This document shows positions 1 through 6,552 of a stretch of DNA of 9,073 bases, in pieces. The position numbers and the translations under genes were made by a program. Location of the stretch: positions 1-9,073 of the forward strand of contig JAFZQK010000003.1 in NCBI GenBank assembly GCA_017620455.1. Reading direction: 5' to 3'. This DNA is from Clostridia bacterium (GTDB lineage: Bacteria > Bacillota_A > Clostridia > Christensenellales > Aristaeellaceae). The notes beneath the pieces were generated by a model. That model was not told the origin of the DNA, made no database searches, and saw only the letters and a program-made list of their open reading frames with translations. The first letter of the stretch is position 1. The number at the start of each line of letters is the position of its first letter.

Positions 1-14
1 CAGCCGCTCCGCTT

Positions 15-41
15 TGTCAACACCTTTTTTTAAGTTTTTTT
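15..41 (-). promoter_or_regulatory. Left half of a promoter reading out of the window (-35 box and A-tract upstream element)
   Basis: On the minus strand a consensus -35 hexamer TTGACA lies at 20-15, preceded by two A-tracts (about 41-25) that resemble an UP element. The -10 box would fall at or beyond the left edge, so it cannot be checked. A-tracts next to a perfect -35 are typical of rRNA, tRNA and other highly expressed genes in Firmicutes, so such a gene may lie just outside to the left. That identity is inference. Confidence 0.45.
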
Positions 42-75
42 CAGGCTTTTGCAAGCCGGAAAAGCCTGTATTTTT
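42..75 (+). terminator. Terminator-like hairpin, plus orientation
   Basis: CAGGCTTTT (42-50) pairs perfectly with AAAAGCCTG (60-68), giving 9 bp with a 9-nt loop, followed by TATTTTT (69-75). It reads as an intrinsic terminator for plus-strand transcription, but no plus-strand gene is visible in the 41 bases to its left. Its source transcript is therefore unknown. Confidence 0.4.
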
Positions 76-79
76 CTGG

Positions 80-116
80 AAAAAACGTCCCGTCCGGCAG
101 GGAGCCGGACGGGACG
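80..116 (-). terminator. Intrinsic terminator of mgtE
   Basis: A perfect 13-bp GC-rich stem (86-98 with 104-116, loop 99-103) is followed on the minus strand by six T residues (complement of A80-A85). It begins 18 bases after the mgtE stop codon and has every hallmark of a rho-independent terminator for that gene. Confidence 0.9.
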
Positions 117-134
117 GGAAGCGAAAGCGCAGCG

Positions 135-1496
135 TCAGATCTTCAGGACGGCCCGGGCGATGGTGAAGTAAATGAACAGGGAGCTCATATCCACCACGGT
201 GGTAATCAGGGGGCTGGCCATGAGGGCCGGGTCCAGGCCCAGGCGCTTGGCCAGCATGGGCATGACGCAGCCCAGGGCCTTTGCCAGAATGATGGTGCAC
301 AAAAGCGCGCAGGCCACCACGAAGGACACCGTCCATTCCGCGCCGTTAATGAAATGCACCCGGACCAACGTGAAGGCGAACAGCACGGAGCCCACGATCA
401 GCGCCACCCGGAATTCTTTCCACAGCGCTTTGAGGAAATCCTTCAGGGTGATCTGGCCCAGGGAAAGGCCGCGGATGATTAGGGTGGAGCTCTGGGCGCC
501 GCAGTTGCCGCCGGTGTCCATCAGCATGGGGATACAGGCCGTCAGGATGATGCCCACGGAGCCGGTGGCGCTGAGCACATCCTCGTAATGCGTAATGATG
601 AGTCCGGTAAAAATGGCGATCACCGCCATCAGCAGCAGCCAGGGAATACGGTTCAGCGCCAGCTTGAAGGGCGAGGTTTTCAGATATTCGTCGTCGGAAG
701 GCGTCAGAGCGGCCATCTTTTCGAAGTCTTCCGTGGTCTCCTCTTCGATGACGTCCATGATGTCGTCCGCGGTGATGATGCCCACCAGGCGCTCTTCCTT
801 ATCCACCACGGGAATGGCCATCAAATCGTAATGCCGCACCAGCTCGGCCACCTGCTCCTGGTCGTCCAAGGTGTGGACGAAGACCACGTTCCGGTCCATC
901 AGATCGGAAAGCACCGTATCGTCACTGGCCAGGATCATTTTGCGCAGGGCCAGGGTGCCGATCAGGTGATGGGTCTGGTCGATAATATATAAGGTATAAA
1001 TCGTTTCCTTGTCCAGGCCTTCCTTGCGGATGATCTCCATGGCCTGGCGCACGGTATCCTCGCCGCGGAATTCCAGATACTCGATGGTCATCAGCGAGCC
1101 GGCGCTGTTTTCCGGATAGCGCAGGAACTGATTGATCAGATTGCGCTTTTCGGGCGTGGCGGACTGCAGGACGCGCTTGACCACGCTGGCGGGCAGCTCC
1201 TCCAGGAAGTCCACCGCGTCGTCCAGGAACATATCGTCGATCAGGGACGAGATTTCCTGATCGCCGATGGATTCGATCAGCGTCTGCTTCTGGTCCGCGG
1301 ACATGTAGCTGAACACGTCGGCGGAAATATCCTTGGGCAGGATGCGGAACACCAGCAGCAGCTTGTCTTTATCCAGGGTTTCCATGTACTGGGCGATGTC
1401 CACCTCGTTGAGCATCATCATCGCCCCGCGGAGCTCGCCGTGCCGGCCCTTTTCCAGCAGATCATTGAGCCGTTTTTCAATTGCTTCCCATTCCAT
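135..1496 (-). CDS. mgtE: Magnesium transporter MgtE
   Basis: This is a 453-residue MgtE family protein, a homodimeric Mg2+-selective channel in the cytoplasmic membrane that closes when cytosolic Mg2+ is high. Domain order is canonical: an acidic helical N domain (about 10-130), two CBS domains (about 135-255), a connecting helix, and a five-helix membrane domain from about residue 284. The pore signature GGNCGAQSST (329-338) and the conserved segment DPALMASPLITTVVD (422-436) are both present; the final Asp matches the pore Asp of characterised MgtE proteins. The start at 1496 is supported by a GGGAGG purine stretch about 7 nt upstream. Transcription appears to start near 1759, leaving an unusually long structured leader. 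The gene ends in a strong terminator. Identification is secure; regulation by the leader is inferred. Confidence 0.97.
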   Translation of the reverse strand: MEWEAIEKRLNDLLEKGRHGELRGAMMMLNEVDIAQYMETLDKDKLLLVFRILPKDISADVFSYMSADQKQTLIESIGDQEISSLIDDMFLDDAVDFLEELPASVVKRVLQSATPEKRNLINQFLRYPENSAGSLMTIEYLEFRGEDTVRQAMEIIRKEGLDKETIYTLYIIDQTHHLIGTLALRKMILASDDTVLSDLMDRNVVFVHTLDDQEQVAELVRHYDLMAIPVVDKEERLVGIITADDIMDVIEEETTEDFEKMAALTPSDDEYLKTSPFKLALNRIPWLLLMAVIAIFTGLIITHYEDVLSATGSVGIILTACIPMLMDTGGNCGAQSSTLIIRGLSLGQITLKDFLKALWKEFRVALIVGSVLFAFTLVRVHFINGAEWTVSFVVACALLCTIILAKALGCVMPMLAKRLGLDPALMASPLITTVVDMSSLFIYFTIARAVLKI

Positions 1497-1571
1497 GGGC
1501 TTCCCTCCCTCTTTCTTTTGAACCCGTTCCGGAAAGCCGGGAAGGCGGCCATGCGCGTTTTTATCCCACGC

Positions 1572-1640
1572 AAAAAAGCCCTCTTCCTTGCAGATGCGAT
1601 GGCTTTCCCCCGATAACGACGTTCAGCGATGCAAGCAGGG
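1572..1640 (-). terminator. Possible attenuator terminator in the mgtE leader
   Basis: In minus-strand sense CCCTGCTTGCA (1640-1630) can pair with the segment 1592-1579 (TGCAAG plus AGGG, with a small internal loop). This is followed almost at once by TTTTTT (1577-1572). Competing hairpins also fit: GCAAGGAAG with CTTTTTTGC, and AAAGCC with GGCTTT ending in the same T-run. The position, 76 nt before the mgtE start, suits an attenuator. The stem has a long loop and an imperfection, so I hold this loosely. Confidence 0.33.
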
Positions 1641-1651
1641 AGCGGACCCGA

Positions 1652-1732
1652 TCAGATGCGACGCGCCAATGAGCGCGCACGCCACGATCGCGGCACGCCT
1701 TCGCTCACTTGGCATCTCTCGCCGTCGCCCAT
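1652..1732 (-). CDS. Short upstream ORF (putative 26-residue leader peptide) before mgtE
   Basis: An ATG at 1732 follows AGGAGGTGA (1747-1739), one of the best ribosome binding sites in the window, with about 9 nt between GGAGG and ATG. The reading frame runs 26 codons to TGA at 1654-1652. The peptide begins MGDGERCQVSEG, with acidic residues at 3, 5 and 11, and its second half is basic, with Arg at 15, 18, 20, 24 and 25, Pro14 and Trp17. The strong leader hairpin (1707-1670) lies wholly inside the ORF, and the first TCGCATCTG copy overlaps the stop codon, so ribosome progress would decide which RNA fold forms. I recognise no homologue. A comparable logic is known for leader peptides of enterobacterial mgtA and mgtCBR, but homology is not claimed. 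Confidence 0.55.
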   Translation of the reverse strand: MGDGERCQVSEGVPRSWRARSLARRI

Positions 1733-1765
1733 TGACTGTCACCTCCTGTTTTCTTTGTTGATTTC

Positions 1766-1794
1766 AGTATATGCCTTATTTTTCGCCCTGTCAA
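1766..1794 (-). promoter_or_regulatory. Sigma-A promoter for mgtE and its leader ORF
   Basis: Minus-strand TTGACA (1794-1789) and TATACT (1771-1766) are separated by exactly 17 bp. An AT-rich stretch with A-tracts lies upstream (about 1800-1845) and could act as an UP element. The predicted start of transcription is near 1759, only about 12 nt before the Shine-Dalgarno site of the leader ORF. Confidence 0.8.
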
Positions 1795-1889
1795 CCAAAG
1801 AAGCGGGAAAAAAGGATTTTTCACTTTTTTGAAATATTTTCGCATTTCGTTCCGCAGCGCAGCCGCGGGCCGGCCCGTTTTTCGGCATC

Positions 1890-1918
1890 TTGTGACGGGG
1901 GCGGATTTGTGGTATAGT
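1890..1918 (+). promoter_or_regulatory. Promoter of the methyltransferase gene
   Basis: TTGTGA (1890-1895) and TATAGT (1913-1918) are 17 bp apart, and TGG just before the -10 makes an extended -10 element. Transcription should start near 1925, so the in-frame ATG at 1923 cannot be the start codon and the ATG at 1950 is favoured. The rest of the region between the two divergent promoters (1795-1889) is AT-rich with no gene seen. Confidence 0.7.
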
Positions 1919-1949
1919 CTGAATGGAAATGCGTAATCGGGAGGACGCC

Positions 1950-2882
1950 ATGCAGGATTACAGCCGGAAGATCGCCGAGCGGCTCTGGAACCAGCCGGAC
2001 AAGGGCGAATTGGAAAGTCGCCGGGAAAAAACGTACATGGACGATATCATCCAGAAGAACCACATCGAACGCCGGCTGCGGGAGATCCTGGACGGCGTCG
2101 GAACGGTGTTCGACGGCGGCGCGGGCAGCGGGCGGTTTTCCATCCTGCTGGCGAAAATGGGCCGCCGCGTGACCCATTTCGATCTCTCCCGCCCCATGAT
2201 CGAAAAAGCGCGGGCGCTGGCGGCGGAAACCGGCGTATCGGACCGGATCGAATTCGTGCAGGGCGCCCTGGAGGAGCTGGACGCTTACGCCGACCGGTCC
2301 TTCGATCTGGTGATGAGCGTGGACGCGCCCATTTCCTACACCTATCCCAACCAGGAACGGGTGATCGGAAACCTGGTGCGGATGGCGAAGAAACGGGTGC
2401 TTTTCAGCGTCGCCAGCCGCCTGGGCGCCCTCCCCTACCTGTGCAATCCCATCCAGAAGAACCAGTTCATCCTGGATGAAAGCTGCGGCGATCCCTTCGT
2501 GCGCTGGTGCGTGGAGCACCGGGATGAAATGATCGGCGGCTTCGCCTTGGACGCGGAGCGTTTGCAGCGGGTGTATCAAACCGGATTGCTGGGCGGGGAG
2601 GAAGAAAAACGCGCCTACGACCGGGGAGAAACCCCCTGGTGCATCACCTACGGGTTCCGCCCGGAGGAGCTGGCGGGCATCCTGGGCCGGCTGGGGGTGC
2701 GGAATATCCGTATGGCGGGCCCCGGGGCCTACGGCCGCACGCTGCCCCGGGAGATCCTGGTCAAAATCATGAACGACCCGAAGCAGAAGGCGGATTTTCT
2801 GGATTTCTGCTACGCCTTCGACGCCGAGCCCTCCGTCTGCGGCCTGGGCAAGGACAACCTGCTCATGGACGGGGAGATCTGA
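1950..2882 (+). CDS. Class I SAM-dependent methyltransferase, substrate unknown
   Basis: The 310-residue product has a Rossmann-type methyltransferase core. Motif I is VFDGGAGSGRFSI (53-65), which binds S-adenosylmethionine. The acidic residue after strand 2 is in THFDLS (75-80), and FDLVMSVDAPISY (118-130) matches the post-motif strand carrying catalytic or substrate-side residues. The C-terminal half (about 160-310) is not a domain I can name. I chose the start at 1950 because GGGAGG lies 5 nt upstream and because the in-frame ATG at 1923 sits at the predicted transcription start. tmcAL follows after 57 nt but has its own promoter, so a role in tRNA or RNA modification is only suggested by proximity. 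It could equally act on a small molecule. Confidence 0.85.
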   Translation: MQDYSRKIAERLWNQPDKGELESRREKTYMDDIIQKNHIERRLREILDGVGTVFDGGAGSGRFSILLAKMGRRVTHFDLSRPMIEKARALAAETGVSDRIEFVQGALEELDAYADRSFDLVMSVDAPISYTYPNQERVIGNLVRMAKKRVLFSVASRLGALPYLCNPIQKNQFILDESCGDPFVRWCVEHRDEMIGGFALDAERLQRVYQTGLLGGEEEKRAYDRGETPWCITYGFRPEELAGILGRLGVRNIRMAGPGAYGRTLPREILVKIMNDPKQKADFLDFCYAFDAEPSVCGLGKDNLLMDGEI

Positions 2883-2889
2883 TCCGGGC

Positions 2890-2918
2890 TTGCGGCGTTC
2901 CCCCGGGTGCATTATAAT
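2890..2918 (+). promoter_or_regulatory. Promoter of tmcAL (and probably the fumarase gene)
   Basis: A perfect TATAAT (2913-2918) stands 17 bp downstream of TTGCGG (2890-2895), immediately after the methyltransferase stop codon. The predicted transcript starts near 2925, just before the Shine-Dalgarno sequence AAAGGAGG at 2924-2931. This rules out the in-frame ATG at 2907. Confidence 0.7.
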
Positions 2919-2939
2919 GGAAGAAAGGAGGTGCGTTCC

Positions 2940-4103
2940 ATGGCGGTCTGCGGGATCATTGCGGAATACGATCCGTTCCATCGGGGCCATGAAGGGCACC
3001 TCCGCGCGGCCCGGGAAAAAACGGGGGCGGATCACGTCGTCTGCCTGATCAGCGGCAGCTTTACCCAGCGGGGCATGCCCGCGCTGCTGCCCGCCCACGT
3101 CCGGGCGGAAATGGCCCTGCGGTGCGGGGCGGATATCGTATTGCAGCTTCCCTACTGCTTCTCCGTCCGGGAAGCGGAATATTTCGCCCTGGGCGGCGTT
3201 TCCGTCCTCACCGGCCTTGGCTGCGTCACCCACCTGTCCTTCGGCTGCGAGGCGGACGCCCTTCCGTATCTGGATGAAGCCGCCTTGCTGCTGGAAGCGC
3301 CGGACGGCGCCCTGAACGCGGCCGTCCAGGCGGGGCTTAGCAAAGGCCTGTCCCACGCCGCGGCGGTGGGGGCCGCTCTGGAAAAGCGGCTGCATCTGCC
3401 GCCCCGCGCCCTGGATAAGCCCAACGCCGCTCTGGCCCTTTCCTATCTGCGGGCCATCCGCCGCCTCCGCAGCCCCCTGATCCCCGCGCCCATTAAGCGG
3501 GACGGGGATTACCGGGCAAAGGAACTGTCCTCCGCCCCCTCCGCCTCCGCCCTGCGGGCCGCCATCCTGCGGGGGGATTGGGCGGGCATCCGCGCCGCCG
3601 TGCCGGAAAACGCCCTGCCCGTATTGGAAAGGGCGCTGCTGAACGGGGAGATCTGCCCTCCGGCCGCCTTCGATCCCCTGATTCGGAGGGCGCTTCTGAC
3701 CATGACGCCAAAGGAGGCGTCCGCCCTGCCCGGGGTCAGCGAAGGGCTGGAAAGCCGCCTGCTGAAAGCGGCGCAGTCGGGCGCAACCCGGGAGGACATG
3801 ATCACTTCCGTCAAGACCCGGCGCTACACCTACGGCCGGGTCAGCCGCTGCCTGTGCCACGCGGCCCTGGGCGTCACGAAAAGCGATCTTTCGCCCCTGC
3901 CGGATTGCGCCCGCATCCTGGGCTTCCAGGAAAGCGCCCGGGGGCTGATCCGTTCCATGCAGAAAAGCGCCTTCCCCCTGGTCACCCGCCCCGCCAAGGA
4001 AGCCCGCTGGGCGCTGGACCTCCGGGCGGACGATCTGTGGCGCATCGCCGCGGGCCTGCCCCGGGGCGACAGCTGCCGCCGCGCCCCCGTGATCCTGCCG
4101 TAA
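2940..4103 (+). CDS. tmcAL: tRNA(Met) cytidine acetate ligase (TmcAL, YlbM family)
   Basis: The 387-residue protein matches TmcAL, which uses ATP and acetate to form N4-acetylcytidine at the wobble base C34 of elongator tRNA(Met), sharpening AUG decoding in the cytoplasm. The N terminus carries the nucleotidyltransferase signature GIIAEYDPFHRGH (5-17), with the HxGH motif at 14-17. The family block SGSFTQRGMPALLP and the following GADIVLQLPYCFSVREAEYFA region are clear, as is the C-terminal tRNA-binding stretch TSVKTRRYTYGRVSR. Length is close to the usual 390-415 residues. The start at 2940 is chosen because AAAGGAGG lies about 9 nt upstream; the earlier in-frame ATG at 2907 lies inside the promoter. 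The fumarase gene begins 17 nt after its stop, which suggests one transcript. Confidence 0.95.
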   Translation: MAVCGIIAEYDPFHRGHEGHLRAAREKTGADHVVCLISGSFTQRGMPALLPAHVRAEMALRCGADIVLQLPYCFSVREAEYFALGGVSVLTGLGCVTHLSFGCEADALPYLDEAALLLEAPDGALNAAVQAGLSKGLSHAAAVGAALEKRLHLPPRALDKPNAALALSYLRAIRRLRSPLIPAPIKRDGDYRAKELSSAPSASALRAAILRGDWAGIRAAVPENALPVLERALLNGEICPPAAFDPLIRRALLTMTPKEASALPGVSEGLESRLLKAAQSGATREDMITSVKTRRYTYGRVSRCLCHAALGVTKSDLSPLPDCARILGFQESARGLIRSMQKSAFPLVTRPAKEARWALDLRADDLWRIAAGLPRGDSCRRAPVILP

Positions 4104-4120
4104 GAAATGAGGAAAAACGC

Positions 4121-4966
4121 ATGCGTGAGATCCCTGTGGAAAAAATCGCCGATCTGGTGGCCGGGCTGTGCCTGAAGGCCAATTACGAGATCGGCCCGGA
4201 CATTGAAAAGGCCGTATCCGCCGCCCGGGAAACGGAGCCCTCCCCCGCCGGACGGGCCGTGCTGGAGCAATTATGCGAAAACTACCGCATCGCCCGGGAG
4301 GAAAAGATCGCCGTCTGCCAGGACACCGGCATGGCCGTATTTTTTATCGACGTGGGCCAGGAGGTGCATTTTACCGGCGGCGATTTTGAAGAAGCCGTCA
4401 ACACCGGCGTCCGCCGGGCATACCGGGAAGGATACCTGCGCAAATCCGTGGTGGACGACCCGGTGTTCGACCGGAAAAACACCGGCGACAATACCCCCGC
4501 CGTGATCCATCTGCGCATCGTGTCCGGGGATAAAGTGCATATCCTGTTCACCGCCAAGGGCTTCGGCAGCGAAAATATGAGCGCCGTAAAGTTCTGCTCG
4601 CCCGCAGAGGGAGAAAAGGGCGTATTGGATTTCATCGTGGACACCGCAAGGAAAGCCGGCCCCAATCCCTGCCCGCCCATGATCGTGGGCGTGGGCGTGG
4701 GCGGCACCTTCGAGCAGGCGGCGCTGCTGGCCAAGCGCATGACCGCCCGGCCCGTCGGGTCCCATCATCCGGATCCCCGGTATGCCAGGATCGAGGAGGA
4801 CGCCCTGGCCGCCATCAACCGCCTGGGCACCGGCCCCGCGGGCATCGGCGGGCGCACCACCGCCCTGGCGGTGAACATCGCTTCCGTTCCCACCCACATC
4901 GCCGGCATGCCGGTCGCCGTGAACATCTGCTGCCACGCCGCCCGCCACGCGGAGGGAGAGGTTTGA
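4121..4966 (+). CDS. fumA: Class I fumarate hydratase, alpha subunit (tartrate dehydratase alpha family)
   Basis: The 281-residue product is the alpha chain of a two-subunit, [4Fe-4S]-dependent class I hydro-lyase that interconverts fumarate and malate (some relatives dehydrate tartrate). The three cluster Cys residues are evident by context and spacing: Cys66 in CQDTGMAVFF, Cys184 in NPCPPMIVGVGVGG, and Cys271 in NICCHAARH. The spacings agree with those of E. coli FumA. The motif GSENMSAVKF (149-158) is also typical. The start at 4121 follows a modest site, GAGG about 7 nt upstream. It probably belongs to the tmcAL transcript. The beta subunit, normally encoded directly downstream, is absent: a terminator and the convergent murC follow. 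Fumarase versus tartrate dehydratase cannot be settled from this subunit alone. Confidence 0.92.
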   Translation: MREIPVEKIADLVAGLCLKANYEIGPDIEKAVSAARETEPSPAGRAVLEQLCENYRIAREEKIAVCQDTGMAVFFIDVGQEVHFTGGDFEEAVNTGVRRAYREGYLRKSVVDDPVFDRKNTGDNTPAVIHLRIVSGDKVHILFTAKGFGSENMSAVKFCSPAEGEKGVLDFIVDTARKAGPNPCPPMIVGVGVGGTFEQAALLAKRMTARPVGSHHPDPRYARIEEDALAAINRLGTGPAGIGGRTTALAVNIASVPTHIAGMPVAVNICCHAARHAEGEV

Positions 4967-4978
4967 GAGAGAACAAGC

Positions 4979-5019
4979 GGGGGGAACCGCTCTTTGCAGG
5001 ACAAAGAGCGGTTCCCCCC
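4979..5019. repeat. Perfect 18-bp inverted repeat after the fumarase gene
   Basis: An 18-bp perfect stem (4979-4996 with 5002-5019) has G6 at one end, C6 at the other, and loop CAGGA. It begins 12 nt after the fumarase stop codon. No T-run follows on either strand, so it is not a standard intrinsic terminator. It could be a dispersed palindromic repeat, an mRNA 3'-end stabiliser, or a U-less terminator. The true bidirectional terminator lies about 40 nt further on. Confidence 0.85.
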
Positions 5020-5059
5020 GGACCCCCTTCCGAGAAATCCAGTTTATCAATCGTCTTGC

Positions 5060-5102
5060 AAAAAAACAGGCTGCCCCGGAAGATCGGGGCAGCCTGTTTT
5101 TT
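5060..5102. terminator. Bidirectional terminator between fumA and murC
   Basis: CAGGCTGCCCCG (5067-5078) pairs perfectly with CGGGGCAGCCTG (5085-5096) around a 6-nt loop. A seven-A run precedes the stem and a six-T run follows it, so it works as an intrinsic terminator on both strands. It serves the convergent fumA and murC transcripts. Confidence 0.93.
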
Positions 5103-5130
5103 ATGTTGGATCAGTCCTTTTGGGAGCGCG

Positions 5131-6519
5131 TTATTTCGTGTCCCCGTGGAGCTGCATTTGCTCGTTGAGCAGATTGATGTTGCCGCAGCCCATGGTGAGC
5201 ACCAGATCCCCGGGCTGCCAGTGGGCGCGGAGGTATTTTTCCGTATCGTCGAAAGTGGGGGTATGCACGGCGTCGATGCCGTGCTCCCGCATGCCCTTTA
5301 CGATCATTTCGGCTTTGATGTCCCCCGGGTCCTTTTCCCGGGCGGCGTAGATGTCCGTCACCAGCGTATAGTCCGCGTCCCGGGTGCAGGTGAGGTAATC
5401 CTGAAACAGGCTCTTCACCCGGCTGAAGGTGTGGGGCTGCATCACCGCCCAGACGTGATTGGCGTGCTGCATTTTCGCCACCGACAGCGCCCCGGCCATT
5501 TCCACCGGGTTATGCCCGTAATCGTGGTACATTTTCACCCCGTCGATGATCCCCGTGAGCTCGAACCGCCGGTGCACCCCGGCAAACCGGTTCAGGGACG
5601 CGGCGGCTTTTTCCGCGTCCACCCCCAAGGCGTGGGCCGCGGCGAAAGCGGCCAGGGAATTGAGCACGTTGAAGGTCCCGGCTACCCGGAGTTCGATCCG
5701 GGCCAGCTTTTTCCCCTTGTACATCACATCGTACCGGGGGCAGCCCGTGTCCGAATAGCTCGGCTCCCCGGGAAAATAATCGTTATCGTCTTTCCAGCCG
5801 AAGGTGCGCGTTTCGCACTTCAGGCCGGCGAACAGCCGCCGGATCCGCCCGTCCTCCCCCCAGCCCAGGGCGAGGCCCCGGTCCGGCAGAAGGGAGAGGA
5901 ATTCCCCGAACGCCTTTTCGATGTTTTCAATATTCTTGTACCAGTCCAGGTGGTCCTCCTCGATGTTCAGCACCACCGCCACCGTGGGCCGCATTTCCAG
6001 GAAGCTGCCGTGGAACTCGCAGGCCTCGGCTACAAACACGTCCTTCTTCCCGATGCGGCTGCCGCCGCCCAGGGCGTCCAGCCGGCCGCCGATGTGCACG
6101 GTGGGGTCCAGCCCACAGTCCATGAGCGTCTCCGCAATCATGGAGGAGGTGGTGGTTTTCCCGTGGGTGCCGCAGACGCACACGGCCTCCTTATGCCCCT
6201 GCATCAGCTGGCCCAGCAGGGTGCTCCTTTCCATTTCCGGGATGCCCAGGCCCCGGGCCGCCGCCCGCTCCGGGTTGTCCTCGGAAATAGCGGCGGAAAA
6301 GATGAGCAGGTCCGCGCCCTGGACGTTTTTCCCGTCGTGGCCCACCGAAACCGGGATGCCCATGCCCCGCAGGCGTTCCACCGCGTGGGAATTGGCGTTG
6401 TCCGATCCGGTGACGGCATAGCCTTCCTTCAAGAGCATTTCGGCCAGCCCGCTCATGCTGCTGCCGCCGATGCCCACCATGTGCACCCGCTTTCCCTGGT
6501 AATCCTGAATGCTGATCAT
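5131..6519 (-). CDS. murC: UDP-N-acetylmuramate--L-alanine ligase MurC
   Basis: This Mur ligase adds L-alanine to UDP-MurNAc in the cytoplasm, the first amino-acid step of peptidoglycan precursor synthesis. The 462-residue chain shows the N-terminal UDP-binding motif VGIGGSSMSGLAEML (15-29), the ATP P-loop CGTHGKTTT (116-124), the central segment EEDHLDWY, and the C-domain motif RRFELTG (317-323). The usual DDY(A/G)HHPTE motif appears as HDYGHNPVE (332-340), and the C-terminal GAGD-type motif as GCGN, so some conserved positions are altered. I start it at 6519 because GAGGTG lies 6 nt upstream and the distance to the KRVH motif is normal. Two upstream in-frame ATGs (6582, 6552) fall in or next to a likely promoter. 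It lies 63 nt after proA on the same strand and may also receive read-through. Confidence 0.95.
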   Translation of the reverse strand: MISIQDYQGKRVHMVGIGGSSMSGLAEMLLKEGYAVTGSDNANSHAVERLRGMGIPVSVGHDGKNVQGADLLIFSAAISEDNPERAAARGLGIPEMERSTLLGQLMQGHKEAVCVCGTHGKTTTSSMIAETLMDCGLDPTVHIGGRLDALGGGSRIGKKDVFVAEACEFHGSFLEMRPTVAVVLNIEEDHLDWYKNIENIEKAFGEFLSLLPDRGLALGWGEDGRIRRLFAGLKCETRTFGWKDDNDYFPGEPSYSDTGCPRYDVMYKGKKLARIELRVAGTFNVLNSLAAFAAAHALGVDAEKAAASLNRFAGVHRRFELTGIIDGVKMYHDYGHNPVEMAGALSVAKMQHANHVWAVMQPHTFSRVKSLFQDYLTCTRDADYTLVTDIYAAREKDPGDIKAEMIVKGMREHGIDAVHTPTFDDTEKYLRAHWQPGDLVLTMGCGNINLLNEQMQLHGDTK

Positions 6520-6552
6520 AGCGCACCTCGCATCCGTCCGGTCCCCCGGCAT

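Larger units (their letters stand above)
1497..1760 (-). promoter_or_regulatory. Long structured 5' leader of mgtE
   Basis: About 260 nt separate the predicted transcription start (near 1759) from the mgtE start codon. In minus-strand sense it contains a strong Shine-Dalgarno site and a short ORF, then a stable hairpin (1707-1670: TGAGCG with CGCTCA, enclosing a 9-bp stem with GATC loop). GCGACG (1728-1723) can pair with CGTCGC (1663-1658) around that hairpin. A T-run with possible terminator stems follows at 1592-1572. The 9-mer TCGCATCTG occurs twice (1661-1653 and 1599-1591), and both copies can pair through GCATCT with AGATGC at 1717-1712. This suggests alternative folds. I could not fit it to the M-box Mg2+ riboswitch consensus or any other class I know. 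A regulatory role in response to Mg2+ is inference. Confidence 0.5.

Noticed and set aside
1..33. Tail of a coding sequence ending at TAA 31-33
   Set aside because: Only ten codons are visible with no recognisable motif, and the same bases are better explained as the -35 and A-tract of a minus-strand promoter.
1497..1760. M-box (ykoK) Mg2+ riboswitch upstream of mgtE
   Set aside because: I could not align the conserved M-box segments to this leader. A divergent M-box is not fully excluded without a covariance-model search.
1866..1882. CGGGCCGGCCCG followed by TTTTT as a plus-strand terminator
   Set aside because: The palindrome leaves only a four-base stem with a CCGG loop, and no plus-strand gene lies upstream to terminate.
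1923..1949. Methyltransferase start at the ATG at 1923
   Set aside because: It lies at the predicted transcription start and has no Shine-Dalgarno sequence; the ATG at 1950 has GGGAGG at good spacing.
2907..2939. tmcAL start at the ATG at 2907
   Set aside because: It lies between the -35 and -10 boxes; the residues added do not belong to the family, while the ATG at 2940 has an excellent ribosome binding site.
1821..3860. 679-codon open frame on the minus strand opposite the methyltransferase and tmcAL
   Set aside because: It has low-complexity Gly/Ala/Pro/Arg/Gln composition typical of antisense frames in GC-rich DNA, no family motif, and overlies two well-supported genes.
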